Below are positions 47,286 through 59,280 of a DNA stretch of 64,000 bases, piece after piece. A program made the translations under genes and the position numbers. The first letter of the stretch is position 1, and each line of letters opens with the position of its first letter. Origin of the DNA: Puccinellia tenuiflora (taxonomy: Eukaryota > Streptophyta > Magnoliopsida > Poales > Poaceae); assembly GCA_012064385.1 (NCBI GenBank), contig QRDG01000837.1, positions 62,001 through 126,000 of the forward strand. The letters are read 5' to 3'. A model generated the notes under the pieces. The model was not told the origin of the DNA. It did no database searches and saw nothing but the letters and a program-made list of their open reading frames with translations.

Positions 47286-48455
47286 TGTTAAAGTAGGTCT
47301 AGCATGTGTATTTCATGTCGTGTATTTGTACACATGTACATATGTAATTGTGCTGATCATTATATATAAAGAGGAGACGCGGAGAGGCATCGCCCCACGG
47401 AAAACCCTAATCACGTTTTTAATTTGGTATTAGAGCCTAGGACTCCTCTTTCCGCCGCCGTCACGTTCCCTCGCCGCCGCCGCCGCGTTCCCTCGCCCTC
47501 GTCGCGATGAATACCTCCTCAGCGCTCATGCTGTCCTCCTCTCCAAGCCTCATTGGCTCCTCCGTCTCCACTGTCGCTCCCTCTGTCGCACCGCCCTATT
47601 CCACGGCAGCGACGCTCGTCCTTCCTCCCATCGCCGTCCGTCTGAACGGCAGCAACTTCATGCTATGGAAGGCTCTCTGCCTCCCCACCTTCACCGGTGC
47701 CCGTCTCCATGGGTTCCTCGACGGATCGGTGACGGTGCCGCCGGCAACCGTCAAGGAAGGAACCGGCAAAGACAAGTGCGAGGTCACCAACCCTGTCTAC
47801 GTGCAGTGGTGGACCTTGGATCAGAAGGTCCTCGCACACCTCCTCGGCTCGATGCACGAGGACATCTCAGCCCATCTCATCGGATGTACCTCCGCCGCGC
47901 GCGGCCTGGAGCACCATCCACGCCATGTATGCCGCTGAGAACCGCGCCGGCATCCGAGCTCTCCGACGCCAGATCCAAGGACTAAAGAGGGGCGACAAGT
48001 CTGCCAGCGAGTACATGCAGAAGGTGAAGGCTCTTGCCGACGCCATGGCCACCGCTGGATCCCCTCTTCGCGATAACAAAATCATCGGCTACATACTTGA
48101 CCGCTAACCCAGTCTTCCATGCACGTACCAAGCACATTGAGATCGACTTCCATTTTGTGCGAGAGCGCGTGGCGTTTGGAGCTCTACAGGTCAGGTTTAT
48201 CTCTTCTGATGATCAGCTGACTGATGTGTTCACTAAACCAGCCACTCGACAGATGCTAGACCGGTTTAGAACCAATATTTATCTTGTACAGAGCAGCAGT
48301 TCAGATTGAGGGGGAATGTTAAAGTAGGTCTAGCCTGTATATTTCCTGTCATGTATTTGTACACATGTACATATGTAATTGTGCTGATCATTATATATAA
48401 AGAGGAGACGTGGAGAGGCATCGCCCCACAGAAAACCCTAATCACGTTTTTAACT
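47286..48455 (+). mobile_element. Internally deleted Copia LTR retrotransposon
   Basis: The LTRs (47286-47424 and 48318-48455) start TGTTAAAGTAGG and are nearly identical. A perfect 5-bp duplication TGCAG lies at 47281-47285 and 48456-48460. A primer-binding site like TGGTATTAGAGCC follows the left LTR, complementary in type to initiator Met tRNA. A purine tract GAGGGGGAA precedes the right LTR. Between them an N-terminal gag frame (47507-47938, continuing after a frameshift to 48107) is fused to the last part of the pol RNase H region (48118-48309; ISSDDQLTDVFTKP). Protease, integrase and most of reverse transcriptase are gone, so it cannot move alone. Confidence 0.92.
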
Positions 48456-49031
48456 TGCAGTCATGTCTTGATTGGCTAGCTTCTGGGCAGTCAAGCTCTA
48501 CTCCTCTTGGTGACAGACCAGTTTGGGATAGTATATGGAAAGCTCATGTTCCACAAAAAATTCGTGTGTTTGGGTGGAAGGCGGCAACGAATACATTTGA
48601 GGTCCTAGGAAACCTACATCGGCGGATAAACACAGTCAGCCCAAACTATTCTGTGTGTGGTAAGGAGGAAGAAGACGAGCACCATGCGCTAGTGGAGTGC
48701 ACACTAGCATGGGCTCTTCGGAACGGGATGCATTCAGTCTGGGTTCTACCTCCTGAAGCGGAATTTTGCAAGTCGGGGAAGGAGTGGTTCCTAAATATGA
48801 TCACCAATGCGTTGCCTGAAATGATGGTGAGGCTGCTCTTCTTATTCTGGCGGGTGTGGCACCACATAAATGATATCATGCACAACGACGGAAAGGCCTC
48901 TGTTGGTGCTTCTGTGTCCTTTCTCCAGAACTACCTCACGTCCCCTTCACAGAAGCTAATCTGAATTCGGGAGGAGGCAAAGGGAAGGACCTACTCTATC
49001 AGAGCCAGAAGCGGAAGCCAAACACCAACGA

Positions 49032-49458
49032 ATTAAAGATTGGTTGAACATGCATGATATCTTCCCCTCCGAGTGGCATCATGCCTTATCGGTCAAGGAG
49101 TGGTGGTCGGGGATAATCAACGGGCCTCGGGGATAATCAACGGGCAAGTAATCATCGCAAAGCCCTTGTCTCATTAGCAATGCTTATTTCTTGGGAGCTT
49201 TGGAAGGAGAGGAATGCCCGTGTCTTCCGCAACCAATACACCACGACGGCCATGATGGTGCACAAAATCAAGGAGGAAACGCGACTTTGGACGTTTGCGG
49301 GAGCTAAGGCGTTGAGTATTTTCAGTGCCGCGAGAGTAGGCTTTCTTTGGGAGGGTTCAAGTAGTTTGTTCTTGACCCTCGAACTTGTAATACCTCCTTA
49401 AAACTTCTTCTTAATCAATGAAATGGCAAATCTTTTGCCTAGTTTCAAAAAGAAAAAA
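49032..49458 (+). mobile_element. Second, 5'-truncated LINE inserted in the LINE
   Basis: An 11-bp duplication AACACCAACGA flanks it (49021-49031, 49459-49469). A poly-A-rich tail ends it. The encoded C terminus (LISWELWKERNARVF, then KEETRLWTFAGAKAL) is related to the LINE at 33.6 kb. The host LINE resumes directly after the second duplication. Confidence 0.88.
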
Positions 49459-50010
49459 AACACCAACGATGACACTAACTGGCAGCCGCCCCCCCTCGCA
49501 GGTTCGGTGGATGTCAGTGTTGATGCAGGTTGGGATGCATTCAGCAAGAATGCAGGTCTAGGGGCTGTTGTCCGTGACAACAAGGGTGAGGTCATCCGTT
49601 CTGCATGGTCCTACTCCTACATACCATATTGTGCTTCTGCCGAAGAAGCTGAAGCAAATGCCTGCTTGGAGGGCCTCAAACACCTACTAGAAACCCAGAG
49701 GCTAGCTGCCGGGCACTGTTGAATCGACTGCCAGCGGGTTGTCAAGGCGGTTACGGGCCTGACCCTAGACCGCTCGCCATCATGGAGCATTTACAGGGAG
49801 ATTAGAGACCTCCTACATACCCATCCTATGCTGGAGATTAGGAAGATTTGAAGAGGCATCAACCAGGTTGCGCATAGTCTAGCTCAATTAGGGAAGCGTG
49901 AGTCTAGTGGGGCATTAAGCGTGACAGCTCCGGCCTGCGTGTTGGAACTGATCACTAAATATTATAAAAACTGTGTTTTATGATCAATAAAGCTCACGAT
50001 TCCCCTTAAA

Positions 50011-50554
50011 AAATGATGATATGAATGCGTGCTTTTTTTTAGTTTTTCTTTTTTTACATTTCAAAACTGTAGATAAAGGGAGAATATGCGCCCGGACTGT
50101 AAAGTGAATTTCTATCTGATCCATGGGCATAAGGAGGACATTGGTAACTTTAAAGAATCCATGAAATATGCAATTACCTAAAACCATTAATTTTCACCAT
50201 AGTACACTCCGGAAAAAAAGTACACCAAGTACAACGTTTCTGTGCTCATCTCTTTGACTTCAACGAACTGAGGAAGACGAAACGAATGAAGCAACGAATT
50301 CCCGGCCGGATAACCAGTACAGCACGCACGCACGTACTCCCTCCGTTCCATATTCTCTTGGACTTTCAAAAACTAACAGAATGTCGCTGGTCAAGTCCTT
50401 ATGTTAAGCGTCAAGTTGCACGATGTTCACACGGTCATTGCTATTGCTACTGGTAAATCGGCAACCTAGAAGTTTTGGTTTGTATGGAGCCCCCGCGCGC
50501 AGGCGAATTCCACATTTCCAGTTCGAGTCATCGTCTTCCTTGAAAAGCCCTCGA
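50011..50554. other. Intergenic, with a Stowaway-like edge
   Basis: One TACTCCCTCCGTTCC edge at about 50336 has no partner, probably a broken Stowaway. No gene was seen. Confidence 0.5.
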
Positions 50555-53506
50555 CACATTTGCCGTCGGCGTAGGGCTACGCCGACGGCTTTACCATCAG
50601 CATAGCTCTCCCTACGCACAGCTTTGTCGTCGGCATATTTTTTTCCCAAATTTTTAATTTTTTTAAAAAATTATTTTTCAATTTTTTATTTTTTAATTCT
50701 ATTTAGAAATTTCCCACTTAAATACATACTTAATCTATGATTTCACACTCAATCTCAGATCAAAGTACTTACCCTGGTCGAACTTCCCACTGGGTCACCC
50801 ATCCTTAAATTGCTCCAACCACAGCATGCTTAACCTGTATGTTCTTTCCAAATTAGCTTCCAAATGAGATGTTAAAATTTACTGATATTAGTATCCTATC
50901 AATCATATTAACCCCTGAATCATGATGTTACACTTTTATAAAGTTTAAATTTTAAAAATCTATTTAATAAATAAATAATTATTATGTAATAATATTTTTT
51001 GAATAAATAACAATAAAATGAATTTTACTTTATTTTTTCTTGTTTACATTCAATATGGAATAATATTCATATCTTTAAATCCGTAAATCGAAATTTGACA
51101 AATAAAATATCTAGGCCGACTAGAAAAATTAGAGGAATTCAAATATGACATCCATATAATCTTTTGCATCACAGAAACATTGATAAACTTAAAAAATTGA
51201 CATCTTTTGATGAATAGTCATGGTGGCCATTTTGACCGTTTTTTTAAAAACCAAATAAAGTGAAAAAAAAACCTCAAAAAAAGGCATCCTCTGGCATGGA
51301 GTCCTTTTGTGTGTACTAGTTATTATGAAAAATGATAAACTTGATTTTTGACAAATTTTTCAAAAAATCTTCACAAAATGGTCTATCATGTATAAATATC
51401 TATAAGTTTCAAGCCAAATGACAAAGTTATGACTATTCTAAAACTATCGATAATCCATAGAATTTTAACACAAAGTAGGCCATATTTTATCGATAATCCA
51501 TCAATATTAGGAATTTTCTCGGTTTCTACCTCATTTCGCCTATTTAAATGACTTTATGCCTATTTTTCGAAAGTAATTCAATTTTAAACTACAAGTGTGT
51601 GATAGTTTACTCTGAAAATTTTACAAAAATCATTTTAAGATACACCAGTAGTGGTTATATCACAGAACCATCGATAGTTTTGAAAAATGAGACCCCTTTG
51701 GATGAACAGGCATGACGACCATTTTGACCATTTTTTGAACAAAATAAAAGAAAGTAAAAAATACTCAAAAAGTGAAATTGTTTGGCATGGACTCCTTTTA
51801 TGTGAACTAGTTGTTAGGAAAAATGATAAAGTTGACTTTTGACAAAATTTCCACGAAACTTCTTCATAAAAGGTCAATCATCTATAAACATGTATAAGTT
51901 TCGAGTCAAATGACCTAGATATGATCATCCCGTGCCATAGTTTGTGATAATGTGCCCATATTTGACTAGGTGTGTCTTGTTATGACAAACAATGTTACAG
52001 AACTGAATTTTTCAAATTATGTTTATAAATATCATTTTTCATTTTTTAACTGTAAAAAATGACATTTTTTGTGAAGCAAGTACGACAAATATGGAGCAAA
52101 ATGGCGCCCATACAATTTTCACACAAAGTAGGCCATAATTTATCGATAATCCATCAATATTTGGAATTTTTTCGGTTTCTACCTCATTTCGCCTATTTAA
52201 ATGACTTTATGCCTATTTTTCGAAAGTAATTCAATTTTGAACTACAAGTGTGTGATAGTTTACTCTGAAAATTTTACAAAAATCATTTTAAGATACACCA
52301 GTAGTGGTTTTATCACAGAACCATCGATAGTTTTGAAAAATGAGACCCCTTTGGATGAACAGGCATGACGACCATTTTGACCATTTTTTGAACAAAATAA
52401 AAGAAAGTAAAAAATACTCAAAAAGTGAAATTGTTTGGCATGGACTCCTTTTATGTGTACTAGTTGCTAGGAAAAATGATAAACCTGAGTTTTGAGAAAG
52501 TTTCCAAAAAACTTTTTCATAAAAGGTCAATCATCTATAGACATGTATAAGTTTCGAGTCAAATGACATAGATATGATCATCCCCGTGCCATAGTTTGTG
52601 ATAATATATCCATATTTGAAACATAGGTGTGTCTTGATATGGCAAACATTGTTGCAAAAAATTATTGTTTAAAATATTTTTATAAAAATCATTTTTGTCA
52701 TTTTTTATGTGTCAAAAATGACTTTTTTATTAAGCAAGTACCAAAAATATGTTGCAAAAATTCATATACATGATGAAAAATATGATATGGATGTCATATT
52801 TGGATTCCTCTCATTTTTCTAATCGATTAAGACATTTTATTTGTAAAATTTCGATTTACAGATTTAAAGATATTAATTATTCCATATTAATGTAAAAAGG
52901 AGAAAATAAAGTAAATAAATTTTATTGTTATTTATTAAATAAATTATTACATAATCATTGTTACTTATTCAAATAAATTTTCAAAATTTAAAAATAAAAA
53001 GTATAACATAATGACCCATGGGTTAATATGGTTGATAGGATACTAATATCAGTAAGTTCTAACATCTCATCTGGAAACTAATTTGGAAGGAACTTAAAAG
53101 TTAAGCGTGTTTGGGCTGGAGCAATTTGTGTTTGGGCTGCAGCAATTTGAAGATGGGTGACTGAACGGGAAGTTTGATTAAGGTAAGTACTTTGACCTGA
53201 GATTAAGAATGTGGCTAAGTGGAAAATTCGAAATTTGGAAAAAAAGTTGGAAAATTCGAAATTTGAAAAAATTTTTTGGAACAAATAATTTGAAAGAAAA
53301 TCATTTTTTTTATTTTTTTTTGGAAAAAATAATTTTGGAAAACAAAATGCCAACGGAATCTACGCCGACGGCCTTGCTCTATGCCGACGGCAAAAGGCCC
53401 TATGCCTTTGGGGCAAAACGCCGACGGCCATACGCCGACGGCCGCCATCGGCACAAGCTGTGCCGACGGCAAAAGGTCGTCGGCATAGCCATCCGTTCTT
53501 GTAGTG
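50555..53506. mobile_element. CACTA derivative, GCCGTCGGC family, left end eroded
   Basis: The right end is TTCTTGTAGTG at 53496-53506. GCCGACGGC/GCCGTCGGC arrays occur at both ends (50560-50640, 53360-53490). The outer 500 bp on each side are inverted relatives (CAAAGTACTTACCCTGG at 50763 faces its complement at about 53190). No CACTA was found at the left. There is no transposase. It shares interior sequence with 24540-25786. Confidence 0.72.
51460..52640 (+). repeat. 653-bp direct duplication inside the CACTA derivative
   Basis: Sequences from about 51460 recur from about 52113 at a period of 653 bp, almost unchanged over roughly 500 bp. Two near-identical 80-codon minus-strand frames result, which I treat as non-coding. 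Confidence 0.85.
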
Positions 53507-53777
53507 TTGCATTTTGGATGAGAATTTATTATTGTCTCACGCTGAAAGATTACCGACAGACATGACGTGAAAACCACAAACTAGTGGTCAAAACCATGAG
53601 TTGATTATCCTTCAATCATCTACTTGGATTAGGGGGGAATCTACTAGTCAACCACAAACTCTCAAAATCATATGGACTACCAAGCTCCACATCGATGAAG
53701 TCATCATCAACGTTGCGTTTTGGATGAGAATTTATTATTGTCTCACGCTAAAAGATTACCGACAGACATGATGTGAA
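53507..53777 (+). repeat. Direct repeat pair beside the CACTA end
   Basis: A 65-bp block starting TTGCRTTTTGGATGAG occurs at about 53507 and 53710, right next to the CACTA terminus. Confidence 0.8.
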
Positions 53778-54240
53778 CCTTGAGGTTTTGATACATGTAC
53801 ATAGATAATTTGTAAGCGGGGTTCGAATCGCCTTCCTAATCTTCCGACCAATAGTTAACTTCAGAGACTGCAACACTATTTTTCAGTGTGTGTATACTCC
53901 CCCATATATAGTCTGAGGTTAGTGATGGGTTGAACACGTGTCAAATTAATGCTCCGTTGGAGCTGTGATCATGGGCAGTGGAAACAATTGCAGGTCGATC
54001 GACATTATATTGCCACGTACATACTGAAACATATGAACCAATTAAGCTGATCCGCCCACTAGCTCCACATTTGAAACGATCAAACAGCAAGAGTTAGACG
54101 CATCGCAGCCGTCTGATCTCAGTGGATCGCTTCATCTAGTGCATTTTGTTCAGAGAATTAAAGCTTCAGATTCAGAGACATGCAGAACGTCTGCCACCAC
54201 CGTAACTCCCAACATCGGTGTCACCATGATCAAGTCTCTC
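53778..54240. other. Intergenic, no gene recognised
   Basis: Nothing recognisable. Confidence 0.5.
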
Positions 54241-54441
54241 TCAAATAAATAAGAAAAATGTCGCCAAGAATAACAAAACCTTAACCTTGGCTTTGCCGGC
54301 ATCACGGCCGGCCAGTAGCGCGGTTTGGCGGCGGATCAGGATCGCGCTTGGTGCCACCGTCGCCGGTGCGGGAGCAGGAACGCGCGCGGGGTCGATCTGC
54401 AGACTGCCGTGGAAGGGCGGGAGGCGCGCCATCTCTGCCAT
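54241..54441 (-). CDS. Possible orphan first exon, unknown protein
   Basis: A GC-rich island (54290-54600) has a pyrimidine-rich leader and an ATG at 54441 on the minus strand, followed by 66 codons starting MAEMARLPPFHG. A donor-like site (AAG then GTTAAG) follows DAGKAK, so the real exon may end near 54280. No downstream exon was recognised towards 53.5 kb. It may be the stranded start of a gene whose rest was lost. No function is proposed. Confidence 0.25.
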   Translation of the reverse strand: MAEMARLPPFHGSLQIDPARVPAPAPATVAPSAILIRRQTALLAGRDAGKAKVKVLLFLATFFLFI

Positions 54442-55002
54442 GGAGCAAACAGCGCGGCATCGCCGGTAATCGCAAGCGCGGCGCGGCTGGGATGGAGGAG
54501 CTGGGAAAGAAGATAAGGAGGAGGAGAGGAGGTGGAAAACGAACCCAATGACTTTTGGGCGTCGGGCCCAGCGCAAGGAGGAGGAGATTGTCAGCATATA
54601 TACGCACAGGACGTGGATCACAAACAAAACAAATAGAGATGAAAACGTATCACAAAAATCGAGCAAACTTGCACTAATTAATCCACCCATAGAAAGAATC
54701 AACACGATGTATACACTAGTACGTGCGCATGCATGCGGCTCCATCGTTTATTTAAAGCGAATAAAAACTTCCCTCAAAAAAATTCTAAATAGAACTTCAA
54801 AGTGCAAGCTAACTAATCTATACAGATACCTTTTATAAATCAAAATCCAAGTAACATGTATTAATTAATTTTCTATCTCAACATACAAGCTATCCATATC
54901 ATTCATTCTCTTAGCCAATCAAATGTGCATGTCATCCCACCAACAATCACTAAATCAAAAGAAAAACTGCAACATATCCATGTCATCTACTTTTCGTCCA
55001 TA
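54442..55002. other. Leader of the orphan exon and intergenic DNA
   Basis: The left part is the GC-rich leader described above and the rest is AT-rich. No gene was seen. Confidence 0.4.
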
Positions 55003-55225
55003 CACTAGTGGAAAAACAAGCTCTAGTACTGATTTCAGAGAGACTATAGTACCGGTTGGGCAACCGGTACTAATTAATCGGTACTAAAGGCCCCAACCTT
55101 TAGTACCGGTCTAATCTGGAACCGGTACTGCAGAGGCCTCCACGTGGGCTGGCCGGGAGCCTCAGGGCTGGAGACCTTTGGTACCGGTTCGTAACAGGAA
55201 CCGGTACCAAAGGGTTGGGACCCTA
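55003..55225. mobile_element. CACTA 3' terminus with TACCGGT subterminal repeats
   Basis: Starts CACTAGTGGAAAAACAAG, a known CACTA end. It is followed by palindromic pairs of TTTAGTACCGGTT and TTTGGTACCGGTT. The matching opposite terminus is not in the window. Confidence 0.8.
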
Positions 55226-55521
55226 AACCTGCATTCTCTGCCGCGGCAGAGAATTGTGCATTTCTCTGCCGTGCCAGAAACGCAGAGAATCCAGGGTTTA
55301 GGGTCTGTATTTGGACCGTTCGTTGTACCAGTATCGCTTCGATGCGCCAGAAACGTGTTTGGTATATATAAGATATCTACATGACGATCAATTTGATGCG
55401 TATCAACTTGGTGCATATATATAACAAAAGTAATTAATTACATAAGATCGCAAATTAAGTAGTACTCTCCGAGACATACAATATATTACATGTTCCTAGC
55501 TCACTATTACATTGAGGCATA

Positions 55522-58500
55522 CTATGAAACAAGATGGTACTCTCCGGAAGGAGGTAGGACTTCCCGAATGAAAAATCCCGCCAATTCCTCGCCAATTGCT
55601 TGGAAGCGGAGCTTTCGGGGGAGCTTCTCCCGCTTTCTTGCCAACTGCAAATGAATGAGATCGAAATGAATACATGAGTCATGTGTATATGTATGTATCA
55701 AATCATAATAAAACAATTATGACTGAAACTCAGCAGAACTGATGGTAACAAAATAAATTTGTGAATATTGTTTATGTACCTCTTTATTGAATTTACTATT
55801 CGCTCTCTCGTTGACAATCTTGTGAATGTTCTCACAAACATAGTAACCACATAGATGAGTCCCCTGTGGTTGTTGCTCGCATTTCTGTATAAGAATATAA
55901 TTCAATCAAACAATAATCAAGTATGATAAATGTGTGTGGACGTAGCTAGCTAGGTAGTAGTACTTACTCTTGGACGCCATATCAGCTTCGGTTTCCATCT
56001 ACCTTCCGGATCTTCCGCGATGAACGTTTCCCATACGCTGCCCGACAAAGAAAATCAATAAAAGAGTTGACATCATCAAATTAACGATGAATCCGATAAG
56101 AATTAATTAAAATTACCTTTTGAGCATATCAAAACAGTGCTTGTACTTTAGAGCCTTTGTGGTTAGTGAGTCATATACTAGAACTTCTCCATCGTGCATT
56201 TTAATGACGATAAGAATATAGTGGAAGCTGCGCACGTTTAAATATGCAGTGTCATAATATAACTCATTACTTAAAATTTTAACATCTGGCCAAAGTATTC
56301 AAATAATGACGATAAAGAAGACAGTAACACTCACTCGAACAAGTAAGGCCAAAGTATTTGTTTTTTGTCACGTTTTCGCTTCAAAAACCTTAGCAAAGTC
56401 GCTGGTGTATCCTTGTTATGCAGAGGATCCGTTATGGTTACTTGATGCATTGTCGCCGCGTCAATGAACCCAATGTCGTTGATATCATCCCTTTGCATTC
56501 GAGCATCTTCAATCTGCATAATATAGCGCACAAAATATTAAATTGAGGACAATTGCAGAAAATGAACGAACTGAGCTTAAGACTTCTCAAATTAGATAAA
56601 TAAATCACTTACAGACAATAGTAACTGAGCAACGATTTGTCGATGGCCAGGAGATTGTATAACTGAAAAAGTTCCTTGAAGTCAACAGACACAGCGTATT
56701 CTTGGAAGTAGTGCTCCTCCTTAACTCCCACCATGATAGAATCGAACCCGTCCTTTGCACTATTCAAGTACCAGCTATGCAGTTGGCGCATTCTTGTTGG
56801 TAGGGCGGAGACATTCTCGACCAAATTATTCCCTTGAACAAATTGATATGCTACTTCAAGTAAGGCGTCATCGGTACCGGTTGTTTGTTGTTGACGACTT
56901 TGAATGGCCTTCTCGTCAAACACCTTGAGAGGGGGGACCGATTGAACGGGTTGTTCTCCGAGCTGGGGAACTTGTTTCCTTTTCTTTGACTCGACCACCT
57001 GTTTCCCTTTTTCCACTTGGATCACCGGTTCCCCTTTTTTCACCCTGACCATCTCGTCATATGACCTTTCAATAGAACGCGTATAGTCTGATGACACCGG
57101 TTCAGGGTCATATAGATTCTCCACGGTACGCACGACTTTCACCGGATCTAGCGTCTTCAAAAAAGGTATCTCTGGCACTTTCTTAGCAAAATGGGCATCC
57201 ACCTGGGCTTGAACGATGGCCTTGTTTTCCTCTTCAGATCTTTCCCAAGGTAACTTCTCAAGAGGCGGCTGTGTTCTCTCCAATCTAGGCATCTTTCTAG
57301 GCGGCAAACCGTTCCGCTTAACGGGCGCTCTTTTACGCCAAGGTAACCGAGGTGGTGGACTCGCGCTGCCCCCCCCCCCCTCCGGTAGGTGTGGACTTTG
57401 TTGCTCATGTGGACTACTACCACGAGGAGTCGATGGCCCTTGCTGCTCATGTGGACTGCTACCACGAGGAGTCGATGGCCCTTGCTGCTCATGTGGACTG
57501 CCAGCAGGAGTAGTCGATGGCCCTTGCGGCTCATGTGGACTTTGTTGCACATGTGGACTTCTACCATGAGGAGTCGGTGGCCTTGGCACGGGGCCTGAAA
57601 AGACGATGTATTGTTTTTTCCAGAGGGCGAAACCGCGCTTGACATCGCCCAGTGTCTTCTCCTCGTCACCTCCAGGATGATCAAGATCCATTGTTTCATA
57701 AGTAGGCACAATGTCATCCACCCCGACAAGAGCACAGTCAGCTGGAATGGGCTGATGATGGTGCGTTGCTCCATCTTGTTGTGGGTAAACATAGCCGACC
57801 GCCACCTTAACGGACATGTTCCTTATTGGCACATGTAGCTCGCACTCTGTCTTCTCCGTGACATAATCCACGGGGTAGCTTGCTCCACATCCTTCAAGAT
57901 GCGAGGAACCCACGCTGCTTTTCGGCTGAGATGGGGCGGCATCGGCTTGAGGATCATCTATAAAAAGCTGTTGATCAGGTGCCCTCTGCCGACTAGTTGA
58001 GTCTGTTAGATTCTGCTCCAGCTGCTGCACCCTAAGTTCCAATGTCGATAATCGGTCAGCGCACTTCTTCTTCGTTCTTGAACGGCTTCTATAACTGTCT
58101 GCGCACTCCGGCCACGCATCCTTCATGGTGAGACCTGGGAGGGTTCGTACTCGTCCAACGTGTTCTGGATTCCCCAGAGCTAGTGTCAACTCGTCATTCT
58201 CTCTATCAGGAATGTACACTCCCTTTCTAACCTTATCTACTGCATCTTCAAGCTCCTTGGTGATTTTTTCAATTTTCGTCTTCCATTTACCCATTGCAAC
58301 GATCAGCCCTGTCTTTGGGTCCAACCCTGCCCCATGCACGTACAACCAGAACTTGGACCGCTCGGGCCAGTCGTATGTCTGTGGCATGACCCCGTTTTTC
58401 AGTAGTTGAGCTTCATATGCTTTCCACTTAGGAATGGCACTCTTGTAGCCACCTGACCCCAATTTATGAAAATATTGCTTCTTCTTAGCATTTTCTACAT

Positions 58501-59015
58501 TTATGGCTGATCGGGGCTTATATTCTGACGAGCTCCTATACGCCTTAAATGCGGGCCAGAGGGGCTTTTAGCTTCTCAAATCTTCCAGTGAATTCTGGAC
58601 CTTCAGGTCCATAGTTGTCCCATAATTTTTTCTTCCAGGTCTGGAATTGTACGGCCATCTTCTTAAAAGTCCATTCCTTGAGCTTCTTCGTCTGGCCTTC
58701 CGTGAAGCCTACCGGTAGGTTGAAGTATGGCGGCAGACTCCCCCAAAGTACCTCTTTTGTAGCGTCGCTGACATAACTAGCTTCATCGCCAACCGCCGCC
58801 TTCTTTGGCTTATGCCAATCTGGAATGGTGATCGGTATAATGTCCCTAACAAGAAGTCCAGCTTGATTTATAAATTTTTTGACGTTCTCTGCGGGTTCCA
58901 CTGGTTCGCCAGTACCCTTAAATGCGGTGAGGGATAATTTAGCCTCGCCCGATAGAGGTTTCGTCGGGACTCCAGGACCTTGCCTTTTAGCAGATTTGCT
59001 CGATGATCCACAAGG
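55522..59015 (-). pseudogene. CACTA second gene: transposase-24-like region plus C48 (Ulp1-like) protease
   Basis: Six minus-strand exons fit GT-AG and phase: 59015-56613, 56513-56335, 56227-56117, 56037-55968, 55884-55780 and 55644-55522. The long exon has residues typical of the plant Ptta/En/Spm (transposase_24) family (KFWLYVHGAGLDPKTG, GRVRTLPGL), a coiled-coil-like KKKCADRLSTLELRVQQLE, and a Pro-rich run of 14-residue SPHEQQGPSTPRGS repeats (57390-57560). The last exons form a C48 cysteine protease: FHYILIVI (His), VYDSL (Asp), EQQPQG (Gln) and LCGYYVC (Cys) are all kept. A one-base loss near 58570 breaks the long exon. A degraded upstream exon lies at about 59098-59280. Such genes sit beside tnp2 in CACTA elements; the protease role is not established. 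Confidence 0.78.
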
Positions 59016-59280
59016 CTAAAATAAAAAAGGTTCGTTAATAAGTGCAATACAAATAAATCAATGCATCTACTGATATAGCATTGCCATAATATACACCTTG
59101 CCGGAGTTTGTTAAGGGCACTTCGTCGACCCTTCCTTCTTCAGACTCAAGTCCTTCACCGGAGTCGTTCAGAAATTGTGTGGTTAGTCTTCGCCATCGTC
59201 ATCCTCATCTGGTCGGGCATTATTATATATCACTTGTTGCACCAAATCTTCTTCCTCCTCATTTTGGATGAGGGGGGGGG

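Larger units (their letters stand above)
45725..50010 (+). mobile_element. LINE remnant hosting four later insertions
   Basis: Plus-strand pieces encode successive parts of the 3' region of a plant LINE ORF2. They are the QALLARQTWRL block (45749-45913), GSGSQVHILRDNWLPR (46388-46500), ITARPTDDFVAR to SSSAYRLG (47062-47280), the zinc-binding region (48461-48963) and an RNase H-like domain (49484-49930). Premature stops are present. The 3' end is near 50003-50010 in an A-rich tail. The intervening blocks are separate elements, each with its own target duplication, listed below. Confidence 0.88.

Noticed and set aside
47281..48460. The two TGTTAAAGTAGG repeats as a simple segmental duplication
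   Set aside because: A 5-bp target duplication, PBS, purine tract and gag/pol residues show they are LTRs of one Copia element.
51635..52530. Two near-identical 80-codon minus-strand frames in the CACTA derivative
   Set aside because: They are explained by the 653-bp direct duplication of AT-rich non-coding DNA. No start context or homology was seen.
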